DNA of 64,000 bases, taken from the NCBI RefSeq assembly GCF_014358015.1, contig NZ_JACONV010000011.1, forward strand, positions 1-64,000. Direction: 5' to 3'. The position numbers and the translations under genes were made by a program. Source of the stretch: Pseudomonas triticifolii. Lineage in GTDB: Bacteria; Pseudomonadota; Gammaproteobacteria; Pseudomonadales; Pseudomonadaceae. Below the pieces are notes generated by a model. That model did not search any database. It saw nothing but the letters and a program-made list of their open reading frames with translations, and had not been told where the DNA came from. Positions 55,272-64,000 of this stretch are shown here, piece after piece; the stretch's first letter is position 1, and each line of letters starts with the position of its first letter.

Positions 55272-56438
55272 GTGCCTCTTTCACTCATCATTCTGGCCCT
55301 GAGCGCCTTCGCCATTGGCACCACCGAGTTTGTCATCATGGGCCTGCTGCCCGACGTGGCAGCCGACCTGGGCGTGTCCATTCCCGGTGCCGGCTGGCTG
55401 GTGACCGGCTACGCGCTGGGCGTGGCCATCGGTGCGCCGTTCATGGCGATGGCCACGGCAAAACTGCCGCGCAAGGCCGCACTGGTCACGCTGATGGGCA
55501 TCTTCATCGTCGGCAATCTGCTTTGCGCGCTGGCCAGCGACTATGACGTGCTGATGTTTGCGCGGGTCGTGACGGCGCTGTGTCACGGTGCTTTCTTCGG
55601 CATCGGTTCGGTGGTCGCGGCAGGTCTGGTGCCCGCCAACCGTCGCGCGTCGGCCGTGGCCTTGATGTTCACCGGTCTGACCCTGGCCAATGTGCTGGGC
55701 GTGCCACTGGGCACCGCGCTGGGTCAGTACGCAGGCTGGCGCTCGACCTTCTGGGCAGTGACTGTCATCGGCGTGATTGCCCTGATCGGCCTGATCCGTT
55801 TTCTGCCGACCAAACGCGATGAAGAAAAACTCGACATGCGCGCCGAACTGGCTGCGCTCAGGGGCGCTGGCATCTGGCTGTCGCTGACCATGACTGCACT
55901 GTTTTCGGCGTCGATGTTCACGCTGTTCACCTACGTGGCACCACTGCTGGGTGACGTGACTGGCGTCTCGCCTCAAGGCGTGACCTGGACACTGCTGCTG
56001 ATCGGTCTGGGCCTGACAGTCGGCAACGTGATCGGCGGCAAGATGGCCGACCGCAAAGTGTCGTCGACGCTGATAGGCGTGTTCATCTCGATGGCGGTGA
56101 TCTCCACGGCGCTGAGCTGGACGAGTGCAGCGCTGATCCCGACCGAGATCACCCTCTTCCTCTGGGCCGTTGCCGCCTTTGCCGCCGTGCCTGCATTACA
56201 GATCAATGTGGTGACCTTCGGCAAGGCCGCACCCAACCTGGTGTCGACCCTGAACATCGGCGCATTCAACGTCGGCAACGCACTCGGTGCCTGGGTCGGC
56301 GGCAGCGTCATCGCCCACGGTCTGGGCCTGACTCGCGTGCCGTTGGCCGCAGCGGTCCTGGCAGTGCTCGCCCTGCTCATTACCCTGATTACTTTCCGTC
56401 AGACCGGCGATCCCGATCTGGCTCCGGCAACTCATTGA
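55272..56438 (+). CDS. pyeM: MFS transporter (AraJ/YdhP type)
   Basis: A 388-residue, 12-helix exporter. ALSAFAIGTTEFVIMGLLPD opens helix 1 and GYALGVAIGAPFMA lies in helix 2, typical of DHA1-type efflux proteins of the AraJ group. The start is GTG 55272 with a good AAGGAG seven bases upstream. It is 28 bases after pyeR. Substrate unknown; linkage to xenB suggests export of a reactive or xenobiotic compound. Confidence 0.9.
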   Translation: MPLSLIILALSAFAIGTTEFVIMGLLPDVAADLGVSIPGAGWLVTGYALGVAIGAPFMAMATAKLPRKAALVTLMGIFIVGNLLCALASDYDVLMFARVVTALCHGAFFGIGSVVAAGLVPANRRASAVALMFTGLTLANVLGVPLGTALGQYAGWRSTFWAVTVIGVIALIGLIRFLPTKRDEEKLDMRAELAALRGAGIWLSLTMTALFSASMFTLFTYVAPLLGDVTGVSPQGVTWTLLLIGLGLTVGNVIGGKMADRKVSSTLIGVFISMAVISTALSWTSAALIPTEITLFLWAVAAFAAVPALQINVVTFGKAAPNLVSTLNIGAFNVGNALGAWVGGSVIAHGLGLTRVPLAAAVLAVLALLITLITFRQTGDPDLAPATH

Positions 56439-56459
56439 TCTATAAAGAGTATTGGACAC

Positions 56460-57509
56460 ATGACGACTATCTTTGACCCGATCACCATTGGCGACCTGCA
56501 ACTGCCAAACCGCATCATCATGGCGCCGCTGACACGCTGCCGCGCCGACGAAGGCCGCGTTCCTAACGCGATGATGGCTGAGTACTACGTACAGCGCGCA
56601 TCGGCTGGCCTGATCATCAGCGAAGCGACATCAGTGACGCCGATGGGCGTCGGCTACCCCGACACGCCCGGCATCTGGTCCAACGATCAGGTGCGTGGCT
56701 GGAGCAATATCACCAAAGCGGTACACGCTGCGGGCGGACGCATTGTGCTGCAGTTGTGGCACGTGGGGCGGATCTCGCACCCGCTCTACCTGAACGACGA
56801 AGCGCCAGTTGCACCGAGCGCTGTTCAGCCTGAAGGGCATGTGAGCCTGGTGCGCCCGATTACCTCGTTCCCGACGCCACGAGCGCTTGAACTGGCGGAA
56901 ATCGGTGACGTTGTCGAGGCCTACCGTGTGGGTGCGGAAAACGCCAAGGCTGCCGGTTTTGATGGCGTGGAGATCCACGGTGCCAACGGCTACCTGCTCG
57001 ACCAGTTCCTGCAGACCAGCACCAACCAGCGCACCGACCAGTACGGTGGCTCGCTGGAAAACCGCGCCCGCCTGCTGCTGGAAGTGACCGACGCTGCCGT
57101 TGAGGTCTGGGGCGCTGGCCGCGTGGGCGTGCACCTTTCGCCTCGCGCCGACCTGCACGACATGGGCGATGACAATCTGGCGGAAACATTCGGCTATGTC
57201 GCCAAAGAGCTGGGCAAGCGCGGTATTGCGTTCATCTGTGCGCGTGAGCATGACGCAGGCGACAGCATCGGTCCGCAGCTCAAAAAAGACTTTGGTGGCG
57301 TGTACATCGCCAACGAGAAATTCACCAAGGACAGCGCCAATACCTGGCTGGCTGAAGGCAAAGCCGATGCAGTGGCGTTCGGCGTGCCCTACATCGCCAA
57401 CCCGGATCTGCCAGAGCGTCTGGCCAGCGATGCCCCCTTGAATGAAGCCCGCCCGGAAACCTTCTACGCCAAGGGCCCCGTCGGCTACATTGACTACCCG
57501 CGCTTGTAA
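56460..57509 (+). CDS. xenB: old-yellow-enzyme family reductase (xenobiotic reductase)
   Basis: A 349-residue FMN-containing ene reductase that reduces activated C=C bonds and nitro-esters with NAD(P)H. Marks: NRIIMAPLTRCRA near 20, IVLQLWHVGRISHP near 97, GVEIHGANGYLLDQFLQ near 180 (substrate histidine and asparagine) and QYGGSLENRARLLLE. Full length for XenA/XenB/NemA-type enzymes. Third gene of the pyeR operon, 21 bases after pyeM, with a terminator beyond it. Confidence 0.92.
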   Translation: MTTIFDPITIGDLQLPNRIIMAPLTRCRADEGRVPNAMMAEYYVQRASAGLIISEATSVTPMGVGYPDTPGIWSNDQVRGWSNITKAVHAAGGRIVLQLWHVGRISHPLYLNDEAPVAPSAVQPEGHVSLVRPITSFPTPRALELAEIGDVVEAYRVGAENAKAAGFDGVEIHGANGYLLDQFLQTSTNQRTDQYGGSLENRARLLLEVTDAAVEVWGAGRVGVHLSPRADLHDMGDDNLAETFGYVAKELGKRGIAFICAREHDAGDSIGPQLKKDFGGVYIANEKFTKDSANTWLAEGKADAVAFGVPYIANPDLPERLASDAPLNEARPETFYAKGPVGYIDYPRL

Positions 57510-57530
57510 CCCGCACACGGCAATGAAAAC

Positions 57531-57557
57531 ACCTGACGCGAAAGCGTCAGGTTTTTT
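57531..57557 (+). terminator. intrinsic terminator of the pyeR operon
   Basis: ACCTGACGC-GAAA-GCGTCAGGT, a 9-bp perfect stem with a GAAA tetraloop, then six T, 21 bases after the xenB stop. Confidence 0.95.
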
Positions 57558-57577
57558 ATTGCCCGACGCCGAGCCGC

Positions 57578-58339
57578 TTACTTCGCAGCGGCCGGGTCGG
57601 TGACGCCTATGACATTACCGTCGGCATCGGTGACTCTGCCGTCCGACATCTTCCAACGGCCATCGGGGTATTTGATCGAACCATCGGCAAAGACCCAGGT
57701 GCCGTCTTTATGCAAGACATTGCCTTCGGCATCTTCAGTGCTGCCATCGGCATGTACCGTGGTCCCATCCAGATTCTGTACGGTGCCATCAGGCCGAGTG
57801 ACCGACAGGGTTTGGGGATCTGCAACGCTGCCGTCCGGGTAACTGACGGTGCCATCCGGGTTGAACACACTGTTGAGTGGGTGAACCAGTTGCATAACGC
57901 CAGTGGCTGTGTTGACGACGCTCAGCAACTTATCCAGCTTTGAAGGCCGTGGCGGATCTTGTGGCATCTTCACGTCAACCGGTGGTTTTTCAGCAGGTTT
58001 GACCACAGGCTTTGTCGGTGGATTTACCGATTTAGATACCGGTGGCTTTACGGGCGTTTCGACAGGTGGTTTTACCGGAGGCTTGACCGGCGGCTTCACA
58101 GGCGTCTCGACAGGTGGTTTTACCGGAGGCTTGACCGGCGGCTTCACAGGCGTCTCGACAGGTGGTTTTACCGGAGGCTTCACAGGTGGCTTGACAGGCG
58201 GTTTGAACGAAGCGCTCATTAACTCCGCTGCCGCGGCCGGCGCAACTGCGTTCATCGCTTCGCCGTATTGTTCGTCATGGGTGCCTGTCTTTTCAGCGAT
58301 AACAGGATCAACGCTGGTGTCCTTGTCATTGGGATGCAT
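57578..58339 (-). CDS. proline-rich repeat protein with DG-repeat C-terminus, unknown
   Basis: A 253-residue protein of two unlike repeat blocks. Residues about 45-105 are KPPV/ETPV repeats (16-residue unit with three KPPV and one ET). Residues about 160-250 are short YPDGSV-like units roughly nine residues apart (FNPDGTVSYPDGSV, VFADGSIKYPDGR). No signal peptide or membrane helix is evident, and there is no cysteine. ATG 58339 has AAAGGA eight bases upstream; two earlier starts are less likely. Proline-rich stems usually span the cell wall or present a domain at a distance; any such role is a guess. Confidence 0.7.
   Translation of the reverse strand: MHPNDKDTSVDPVIAEKTGTHDEQYGEAMNAVAPAAAAELMSASFKPPVKPPVKPPVKPPVETPVKPPVKPPVKPPVETPVKPPVKPPVKPPVETPVKPPVSKSVNPPTKPVVKPAEKPPVDVKMPQDPPRPSKLDKLLSVVNTATGVMQLVHPLNSVFNPDGTVSYPDGSVADPQTLSVTRPDGTVQNLDGTTVHADGSTEDAEGNVLHKDGTWVFADGSIKYPDGRWKMSDGRVTDADGNVIGVTDPAAAK
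58065..58197. repeat. 48-bp tandem repeats coding KPPV/ETPV
   Basis: Units starting GGTGGTTTTACCGGAGG at 58065, 58113 and 58161. The first two 48-bp units look identical and the third is partial and then diverges. The identity at third codon positions shows recent duplication, so copy number may vary between strains. Confidence 0.9.
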
Positions 58340-58507
58340 CGTATTGATTCCTTTCATGAGTGATATTCCATTGGATAAACAGCAACGCAAGCATAAGCCG
58401 CCGTTTTTTCGGCAGTTCCATACGTATTTAGTGGTGAGTGATTTTTTGCGCAGGGGTGTCTGAGTGCCGCCACCTGCCGCTTTTTCTGCGGCTGGTGGCA
58501 GGCGGCG

Positions 58508-59362
58508 TCAACGGCGGGCGTTGAGCTGTTGCGACAGGTTCTGGATCTGACTGGTCAGGGTATTGATGTTGCGCGTCACCTGAGCACGAAAAGCATCGAA
58601 CTCGGCGGTGTTGCCCGCAGCTGCAGGCGGCGCCTGGCGGTTTTCCTGCTCGCTCTTGAGCACGATCAGGTCCTGCTCGAGACGCTCGATGGCCGCAGAC
58701 GGATTACCCTGCTTTTTCAGGGTAGCAACATCGGCGGCCAGGCTCTTGAGCTGAGTATCCAGCTTGCCTTGATCGGCCTCTGCGGTTTTCAGGTCCGGCA
58801 ATGCAGCCTTCAGCGCAGTCAATTCAGTGACCACGCCCTTGAGCTGCTCCTGCAACTGCGCACTTTCAGTCTGTTGCTGCGTGGTTTGCGCGGCCATCTG
58901 TTCCAGTCGCTTGTCGAGGCTGCTTTGCTGGCCTTCGACGCCTTCACGCTGCTTGTCCTGGTCCTCCAGTTGCGCTTCCAGCAGCTTGATCCGCTGCTTG
59001 AGCGCCTCGCCATCGCTGGACAACGATTCGGTTGCCACAACCTTGCCGGAAATATCCTGCAAGCGTCCGGCAGCTTCCTCACTGATGCGCGCGAAGCTTT
59101 CCTGCGTGGCAACCAACTGCTGTTCCATCAGCGAAACCTGCTGAAAACTCCACCAGCCCAAACCGCAGAATGCAATGAACAGCGCCCCGACCAAGGCCCA
59201 GAGCGGCCCGGTGCTCGGGCCTTTGACCTTGACCACAGGCGTCGTGCGCGAATAGACCGTGGTACGTTCGCGCGCGCCTTTGGCGGGCAAGAAATCGTCA
59301 TCGTCGTCCTTGGCGCTGAGATTGGGAACGTCATCGACGTCGTCGTATGGATCGTTACGCAT
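58508..59362 (-). CDS. membrane-anchored coiled-coil protein
   Basis: A 284-residue protein. The cytoplasmic N-terminus is acidic (NDPYDDVDDVPNLSAKDDDD), one membrane helix spans about 53-72 (ALVGALFIAFCGLGWW), and a long coiled coil rich in Gln, Glu, Leu and Lys runs from about 75 to 280. No enzyme motif. ATG 59362 follows AAGGG; a TTG lies two codons before. The order with the epimerase gene and argP matches PAO1 as I recall. Function unknown, perhaps structural in the envelope. Confidence 0.75.
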   Translation of the reverse strand: MRNDPYDDVDDVPNLSAKDDDDDFLPAKGARERTTVYSRTTPVVKVKGPSTGPLWALVGALFIAFCGLGWWSFQQVSLMEQQLVATQESFARISEEAAGRLQDISGKVVATESLSSDGEALKQRIKLLEAQLEDQDKQREGVEGQQSSLDKRLEQMAAQTTQQQTESAQLQEQLKGVVTELTALKAALPDLKTAEADQGKLDTQLKSLAADVATLKKQGNPSAAIERLEQDLIVLKSEQENRQAPPAAAGNTAEFDAFRAQVTRNINTLTSQIQNLSQQLNARR

Positions 59363-59448
59363 GAGCAACCCTTCAAGAAGCTGTTGAAACCAAAGCTGGG
59401 CAGTATAACAACGGCATCGAAAGTAGCTTTCATTGTGCCATCACTGAC

Positions 59449-60441
59449 TCAGCTCGATTGTTGGGCCTTCCACCAGCCGCAGAACTCATCCAGCGCCGCC
59501 CAGACACTCACGCGGGGCTGGTAATCCAGATAATGCACGGCGCGACTGATATCAAGCGTGAAATCCCGATTCATGACCTGCATGCCCAGACGCGACAGCG
59601 TAGGTTCAGGTCTGCCCGGCCACAGCATGCACGCGCCTTCGTTGACGGCGGCAGCCATGTAGGCCAGCCCGTACCCGCGGTAACGTGTGACCTGTGGCAA
59701 CTGCATTTGCCGCATCACATAATTGATGGCATCCCACAGCGGGACCGGCGTGCCATTGCTGATGTTGTAGGCCTTGCCCAGCGCAGAACCTGTGGCCAGC
59801 AGACTGCTTAACATGGCCTCGTTAAGGTTCTGCATGCTGGTGAAATCCACCACGTTCAAACCGTTGCCGACAATGGACAAACGCTTCTTGCGCTGCATGT
59901 GAAGCAGGCGCGGAAAAATACTGTTGTCGCCCGCACCGGTCACGAAACGAGGCCGCAGGGCAATCACTTCCAGCCCGAACTCCTCTGCCCCGAACACTTT
60001 CTGCTCGGCAAGAAACTTGGTCGCCGCATAGTGATTGTGAAACCGCTTGGGCACCTGATCTTCCTTGATGCCGCGATGCGAGTGGCCATCGAAATAGATC
60101 GAAGGCGACGAAAGATGGACCAGCCTTCGCACTCTTTGTTTCAGGCAGCCCTCGACAATGTTTTCGGTGACTTGCACATTGCCCTGCATGAAATCCTGGC
60201 GTCGCCCCCATACGCCGACCGAACCTGCGCAGTGCACCACGGCCTCCACGTCATTGCAAAGCGCCCTGACGAGTTGTGGATCACTCAGATCACCCTGTAT
60301 GAACTCGGCACCGCGTCTAACCAGATGTTCGACACCCTCGGCACGACGACCATTGATCCGCACGCTCATGCCCTGCTCCAGGGCAAAACGCGCAAAGCGT
60401 CCGCCGATGAAGCCGCTTGCGCCGGTGATCAGAATCTTCAT
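59449..60441 (-). CDS. NAD-dependent epimerase/dehydratase (3-beta-HSD-like)
   Basis: A 330-residue extended SDR. ILITGASGFIGGRFARFAL is the nucleotide loop, HLSSPSIYFDG supplies the active serine region and HNHYAATKFLAEQKV the Tyr-x3-Lys (its tyrosine near 148). The C-terminal region resembles 3-beta-hydroxysteroid dehydrogenase/isomerase-like members. Start ATG 60441. Natural substrate unknown. Confidence 0.85.
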   Translation of the reverse strand: MKILITGASGFIGGRFARFALEQGMSVRINGRRAEGVEHLVRRGAEFIQGDLSDPQLVRALCNDVEAVVHCAGSVGVWGRRQDFMQGNVQVTENIVEGCLKQRVRRLVHLSSPSIYFDGHSHRGIKEDQVPKRFHNHYAATKFLAEQKVFGAEEFGLEVIALRPRFVTGAGDNSIFPRLLHMQRKKRLSIVGNGLNVVDFTSMQNLNEAMLSSLLATGSALGKAYNISNGTPVPLWDAINYVMRQMQLPQVTRYRGYGLAYMAAAVNEGACMLWPGRPEPTLSRLGMQVMNRDFTLDISRAVHYLDYQPRVSVWAALDEFCGWWKAQQSS

Positions 60442-60514
60442 TTACCGCTCCATAACGCGTCTGCGGAAGAGCACGCACTCTACCCGCATTGATTTCATAT
60501 AACCCTGTTGACGC

Positions 60515-61414
60515 TCATTCACCGCTCAGCGGCACCAGCCAACGCCCAGACTTTTGTGCCAGATGCTCGGTCAGACGGGTCAGCAACTGGCCGCCCGTGC
60601 GCCAATGATGCCAGTACAACGGCACATCGATGAACCGATCCGGCACCAGTTCGCGCAACGTCCCGCTGCGCAGTTGCTCACGAACCTGCAATTCAGGTAC
60701 CAGCCCCCAGCCGAGCCCGGCTTCGATCATGCGCATGAAACCTTCGGACGAGGGACACAAATGGTGCTTGAAACCTTCCGGGGCCCCCAGCAACGCCAGG
60801 TAGCGATGCTGCAGAAAGTCATCGGGGCCAAATACCAACGCAGCCGAGCGTGCCAGTTTTCCGGGACTGACACCGTCTGGAAAATGCCGCGCGATGAAGG
60901 ACGGCGATGCCAATGCACGATAGCGCATGGCACCCAGTAACTGGCTGCGTGCCCCGGCCACGGGCCGTTCACTGCCGCACAAACAGGCCGCGACGTCACC
61001 GGCACGCATGCGTTTGAGCCCGACGTCCTGATCCTCGACCACCATGTCCAGCAACAGGTGATGTTCTGCGCAGAAATCCCCCACCGCCTGCGCCCACCAG
61101 GTTGCCAGGCTGTCGGCGTTCAGGGCGATACGCAGGCGTTCAGGCATACCCTCTTCGTCCAGCGCAGGCACCTGGCTTTGCAGATCGCGCTCCAGCAGAC
61201 GCACCTGCTGCACATGATTGAGCAGACGCCGCCCGATGTCGGTCGGGCTCGGCGGCGTGGTACGCACCAGCACGGGCTGACCGACGCGTGCCTCCAACAG
61301 TTTGATGCGCTGGGACACGGCCGATTGAGACAACCCCAGCACCTGGGCAGCACGCTCGAAACCGGCCTGCTCGATGACAGCGGCCAACGCCGACAGCAGC
61401 TTGTAGTCGAACAT
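60515..61414 (-). CDS. argP: LysR-family regulator ArgP
   Basis: A 299-residue regulator. FDYKLLSALAAVIEQAGFER and LGLSQSAVSQRIKLLEARVG are the ArgP/IciA-type HTH. The effector domain follows. It is divergent from a LysE/ArgO-type exporter gene, the classical target: ArgP activates amino-acid export in response to arginine, and lysine opposes it. ATG 61414 (MFDYKLL) was chosen over the longer frame. Confidence 0.92.
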   Translation of the reverse strand: MFDYKLLSALAAVIEQAGFERAAQVLGLSQSAVSQRIKLLEARVGQPVLVRTTPPSPTDIGRRLLNHVQQVRLLERDLQSQVPALDEEGMPERLRIALNADSLATWWAQAVGDFCAEHHLLLDMVVEDQDVGLKRMRAGDVAACLCGSERPVAGARSQLLGAMRYRALASPSFIARHFPDGVSPGKLARSAALVFGPDDFLQHRYLALLGAPEGFKHHLCPSSEGFMRMIEAGLGWGLVPELQVREQLRSGTLRELVPDRFIDVPLYWHHWRTGGQLLTRLTEHLAQKSGRWLVPLSGE

Positions 61415-61509
61415 CAGTTTTCCTAATGAGTGATCAGGATTATTGGTTTTCCTTATACATCGCCATTCCCCACAATCGCCACCTGAACCTGATTTGTGGA
61501 GCATCTTTC

Positions 61510-62112
61510 ATGTGGCAAAGCTATCTCAATGGGCTGCTGGTGGCGGCGGGCCTGATCATGGCCATCGGCACCCAGAACGCTTTCGTCCTGGCCCAGGGCT
61601 TGCGCCGTGAACATCATGTTCCGGTGGCCATGCTGTGCATTGTCTGCGACGCGCTGCTGATTGCTGCCGGTGTGTTCGGCCTGGCCAATGTGCTGGCACA
61701 GAATCCCACCTTGCTGGCCGTGGCGCGTTGGGGCGGAGTGATTTTTCTGTGCTGGTACGGCTTGCAGGCGTTGCGTCGGGCATGCTCCTCCCAAGGTCTG
61801 GAAGACTCGGGCGTCGCGGGCCTGAGGTCGCGCCGCGCCGTCCTGCTCAGCGCACTGGCCGTCACGCTGCTCAACCCGCATGTCTATCTGGATACAGTAC
61901 TGCTGATCGGCTCGCTCGGTGCGCAGCAGACCGTGCCTGAAGCTTATGTGATGGGCGCGGCCAGCGCCTCGCTGCTGTGGTTTTCAAGCCTTGCCATCGG
62001 CGCCGCCTGGCTTGCTCCGTGGCTGGCGCGCCCCGCAACCTGGCGCCTGCTGGATGTCATGGTGGCAGTGATGATGTTCAGCGTCGCGGTGCAACTGATT
62101 CGCGCCGCGTGA
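61510..62112 (+). CDS. LysE/ArgO-type amino-acid exporter
   Basis: A 200-residue inner-membrane exporter of basic amino acids with six hydrophobic helices. GLIMAIGTQNAFVLAQGLRR near 16-35 and VTLLNPHVYLDTVLLIGSLG near 120 are family signatures. The frame opens at 61426, but MWQSYLNGLL at 61510 is the family start. The 95-base gap from argP holds the shared control region. Confidence 0.92.
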   Translation: MWQSYLNGLLVAAGLIMAIGTQNAFVLAQGLRREHHVPVAMLCIVCDALLIAAGVFGLANVLAQNPTLLAVARWGGVIFLCWYGLQALRRACSSQGLEDSGVAGLRSRRAVLLSALAVTLLNPHVYLDTVLLIGSLGAQQTVPEAYVMGAASASLLWFSSLAIGAAWLAPWLARPATWRLLDVMVAVMMFSVAVQLIRAA

Positions 62113-62305
62113 TGCTTTTTCATGACCGCTGAGTCGACATCGCTGGAACCTCTATCCCACACAGTTGTTGCGTGGTTATGCCACAGGCCGGGTGCTATAG
62201 TCCGGGGTCTGCGCCGCAAAAGAGTAAAACTCCCGGTGCATGCTGTATCCGGCCGCCCGTGATCGGCCGCGCGATTACCGTAATTGACCTGAAAGGAGAT
62301 AAACC

Positions 62306-62887
62306 ATGGCTTTTGAATTGCCGGCACTGCCTTATGCCCACGACGCTCTGGCGCCGCACATTTCCAAGGAAACGCTGGAATATCACCACGACAAGCACCA
62401 CAACACCTATGTCGTGAACCTGAACAACCTGGTGCCAGGCACCGAGTTCGAAGGCAAGACTCTGGAAGAAATCATCAAGACTTCTTCGGGCGGTATCTTC
62501 AACAACGCCGCTCAGGTCTGGAACCACACGTTCTACTGGGAATGCCTGGCACCTAACGGCGGCGGCGAACCTACCGGCGCACTGGCTGAAGCAATCACTA
62601 AAGCGTTCGGCTCTTTCGAGAAATTCAAGGAAGAGTTCAGCAAGACGTCCATCGGCACTTTCGGCTCCGGATGGGGCTGGCTGGTGAAGAAAGCTGACGG
62701 CTCCCTGGCGCTGGCCAGCACCATTGGTGCAGGCAACCCAATGACCAGCGGCGATACTCCTCTGCTGACCTGCGACGTCTGGGAACACGCCTACTACATC
62801 GACTACCGCAACCTGCGTCCAAAATACGTAGAAGCGTTCTGGAACCTGGTGAACTGGGACTTCGTGGCCAAGCAATACGCCGCGTGA
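62306..62887 (+). CDS. sodB: iron superoxide dismutase
   Basis: A 193-residue Fe-type dismutase that turns superoxide to peroxide and oxygen in the cytoplasm. Metal ligands: His27 (LEYHHDKHH), His74 (VWNHTFYW), and the Asp and His in [14 protein letters not shown] near 157-161. [13 protein letters not shown] is the usual opening. AAAGGAG is close before the ATG. A terminator follows and bifA lies next, an order I recall from P. aeruginosa. Confidence 0.96.
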   Translation: MAFELPALPYAHDALAPHISKETLEYHHDKHHNTYVVNLNNLVPGTEFEGKTLEEIIKTSSGGIFNNAAQVWNHTFYWECLAPNGGGEPTGALAEAITKAFGSFEKFKEEFSKTSIGTFGSGWGWLVKKADGSLALASTIGAGNPMTSGDTPLLTCDVWEHAYYIDYRNLRPKYVEAFWNLVNWDFVAKQYAA

Positions 62888-62905
62888 TCTTCAGCACGAC
62901 CAAAG

Positions 62906-62930
62906 AACCCGGCCCTGCGCCGGGTTTTTT
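62906..62930 (+). terminator. intrinsic terminator of sodB
   Basis: AACCCGGC-CCTGC-GCCGGGTT followed by TTTT, 19 bases after the sodB stop. Confidence 0.95.
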
Positions 62931-63281
62931 ATTGCCCGCGCGCGTCCCTTCCTGCTTCTGAACCGCCCTCCCGAACCGCATGCGTCGCCAATGTGTGATC
63001 CAAAAACATGAAGATGATGGCTTTTCGTCAGCTATCTCAGCTTTGTGTATTGTCAGAAAGCGCTATCTGGCTAATATCACAAATCAGTCCTTTTACAGTG
63101 TTACTCTCAAGTTACAAATGCTGCCGTCCGACACAGTGGGCTCAAACCGCCCACCCGTCGATTGCTCCGTGAATCCGGGGTGAGACAGAAAACAGGGATC
63201 CAACCGGATGCAGACTGTTTGAACATCCGGTTTCGAGGTTGACTGGGCTATCCGCCCGCGACTTGAATTAAGGAACGGCCA
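62931..63281. other. leader region of bifA
   Basis: About 350 bases between the sodB terminator and bifA. The middle (62990-63120) is clearly more AT-rich than its surroundings and is the probable promoter region; no specific box was identified. Confidence 0.4.
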
Positions 63282-64000
63282 TTGAAGCTGGAACTCAAGA
63301 ACAGCTTGTCGGTTAAGTTACTGCGCGTGGTGCTGCTCTCGGCATTTCTTGTGGGCGTGGTGCTCAGTTGTGCGCAGATCGTCTTTGATGCCTACAAGAC
63401 GCGACAGGCAGTCGCCGAGAACGCCGAACGGATTCTGGACATGTTTCGAGACCCCTCGACTCAGGCGGTCTATAGCCTGGATCGGGAAATGGGCATGCAG
63501 GTCATCGAGGGTCTGTTTCAGGACAACTCGGTGCGCATGGCCTCCATCGGCCATCCGAACGAGACCCTGCTGGCTGAAAAGGATCGCCCCCTCAAAGCTT
63601 CCCCCACGCGCTGGCTCACTGACCTTATTCTGGGCCAGCAGCGCAGCTTCACCACGCAGTTGGTGGGCCGCAGCCCGTACAGCGAGTACTACGGCGACCT
63701 GCGTATCACCCTCGATACCGCCAATTACGGCGAGAGCTTCATCATCAATGCGGTGATCATCTTCGTTTCCGGCGTGCTGCGGGCGCTTGCAATGGGCCTG
63801 GTGCTGTACCTGGTGTATCACTGGTTGTTGACCAAACCCTTGTCCAAAATCATCGAGCACCTGACCGCAATCAATCCCGATCGCCCAAGCGAGCACCAGT
63901 TGCCGCCTCTCAAAGGCCATGAAAAAAACGAGCTGGGGATCTGGGTCAATACCGCCAATCAACTGCTGGCCTCCATTGAGCGCAATACGTACTTGCGCCA
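63282..64000 (+). CDS. bifA: BifA c-di-GMP phosphodiesterase, N-terminal part
   Basis: Cut by the window end; 239 residues seen. The start is a TTG at 63282 with AAGGAA upstream, giving MKLELKNSLSVKLLRVVLL. A membrane helix at about 12-32, a periplasmic sensor (SLDREMGMQVIEGLFQD) and a second helix near 160-185 lead to a HAMP-like linker (LLTKPLSKIIEHLTAI). The rest should contain GGDEF-like and EAL domains. BifA lowers c-di-GMP and so promotes swarming and limits biofilm in P. aeruginosa. Recognised from its N-terminal sequence and its place after sodB. Confidence 0.85.
   Translation, partial: MKLELKNSLSVKLLRVVLLSAFLVGVVLSCAQIVFDAYKTRQAVAENAERILDMFRDPSTQAVYSLDREMGMQVIEGLFQDNSVRMASIGHPNETLLAEKDRPLKASPTRWLTDLILGQQRSFTTQLVGRSPYSEYYGDLRITLDTANYGESFIINAVIIFVSGVLRALAMGLVLYLVYHWLLTKPLSKIIEHLTAINPDRPSEHQLPPLKGHEKNELGIWVNTANQLLASIERNTYLR

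Noticed and set aside
58065..58197. Regularly spaced repeats that could be read as a small CRISPR array
   Set aside because: They are contiguous 48-bp coding repeats with no spacers and keep one reading frame (KPPV/ETPV).
62140..62170. GGAACC followed by CCACACA near sodB, like a type III secretion hrp box
   Set aside because: The spacing is six bases instead of about sixteen, and the following gene is a housekeeping dismutase.

Overview
The window reads as a chromosomal segment of a fluorescent Pseudomonas, most like the P. syringae group. The basis is the gene families, the codon style, and my recollection of gene order in P. aeruginosa PAO1. The two ends match one conserved stretch there: ferredoxin reductase and class I fumarase on the left, and phospholipase D, YceI, olsB-olsA, acpH, pyeR-pyeM-xenB, an epimerase, argP, a LysE exporter, sodB and bifA on the right. 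No tRNA, rRNA, CRISPR array or phage module was found.

Layout. 0-3.5 kb: core metabolism (ferredoxin reductase, fumarase, azoreductase). 3.7-9.1 kb: a DUF3429 membrane protein, a soluble PAS-PAS chemoreceptor of BdlA type, a wrecked EAL phosphodiesterase gene and a large MscS-type channel. 9.4-17.4 kb: an island bounded by two 200-bp direct repeats (about 97% identical by eye). It holds a four-gene sugar-modification operon (aminotransferase, beta-keto acid cleavage enzyme, NeuD/PglD-like acetyltransferase, glycosyltransferase), a decayed S-layer-like gene and its intact DUF4214 paralogue. 17.3-23.2 kb: amidohydrolase, small transporter and SMP-30 lactonase with a divergent LysR regulator, then an MFS exporter with a divergent AraC regulator.

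23.3-37.6 kb: a chaperone-usher fimbrial operon faces, tail to tail, a four-gene RcsB/RcsC/PvrR/PvrS-type phosphorelay that includes an EAL c-di-GMP phosphodiesterase. This whole module lies between two diverged 74-bp direct repeats that look like pieces of an MFS transporter gene. 37.6-43 kb: small redox and regulator genes, a 171-bp MITE-like element, a partial copy of it, and a cupin fragment. 43-48 kb: a TetR gene followed by an opposing set of genes (DUF3237, polyamine-type binding protein, porin, NylB-like hydrolase) that may form an uptake-and-hydrolysis unit. 48.6-49 kb: a structured leader in front of a small DUF6124 gene.

49-64 kb is again conserved backbone: phospholipase D/cardiolipin synthase, YceI, a serine hydrolase, ornithine-lipid synthesis, ACP phosphodiesterase, the pyeR operon with palindromic operator-like sequence, a proline-rich repeat protein, ArgP with a LysE/ArgO exporter, superoxide dismutase, and the start of bifA cut by the window end. 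Surface attachment and c-di-GMP are a common thread (BdlA-like receptor, EAL relic, PvrR, BifA, fimbriae, S-layer-like protein). The stretch between fumarase and the phospholipase D gene appears to be a hot spot for accessory DNA.
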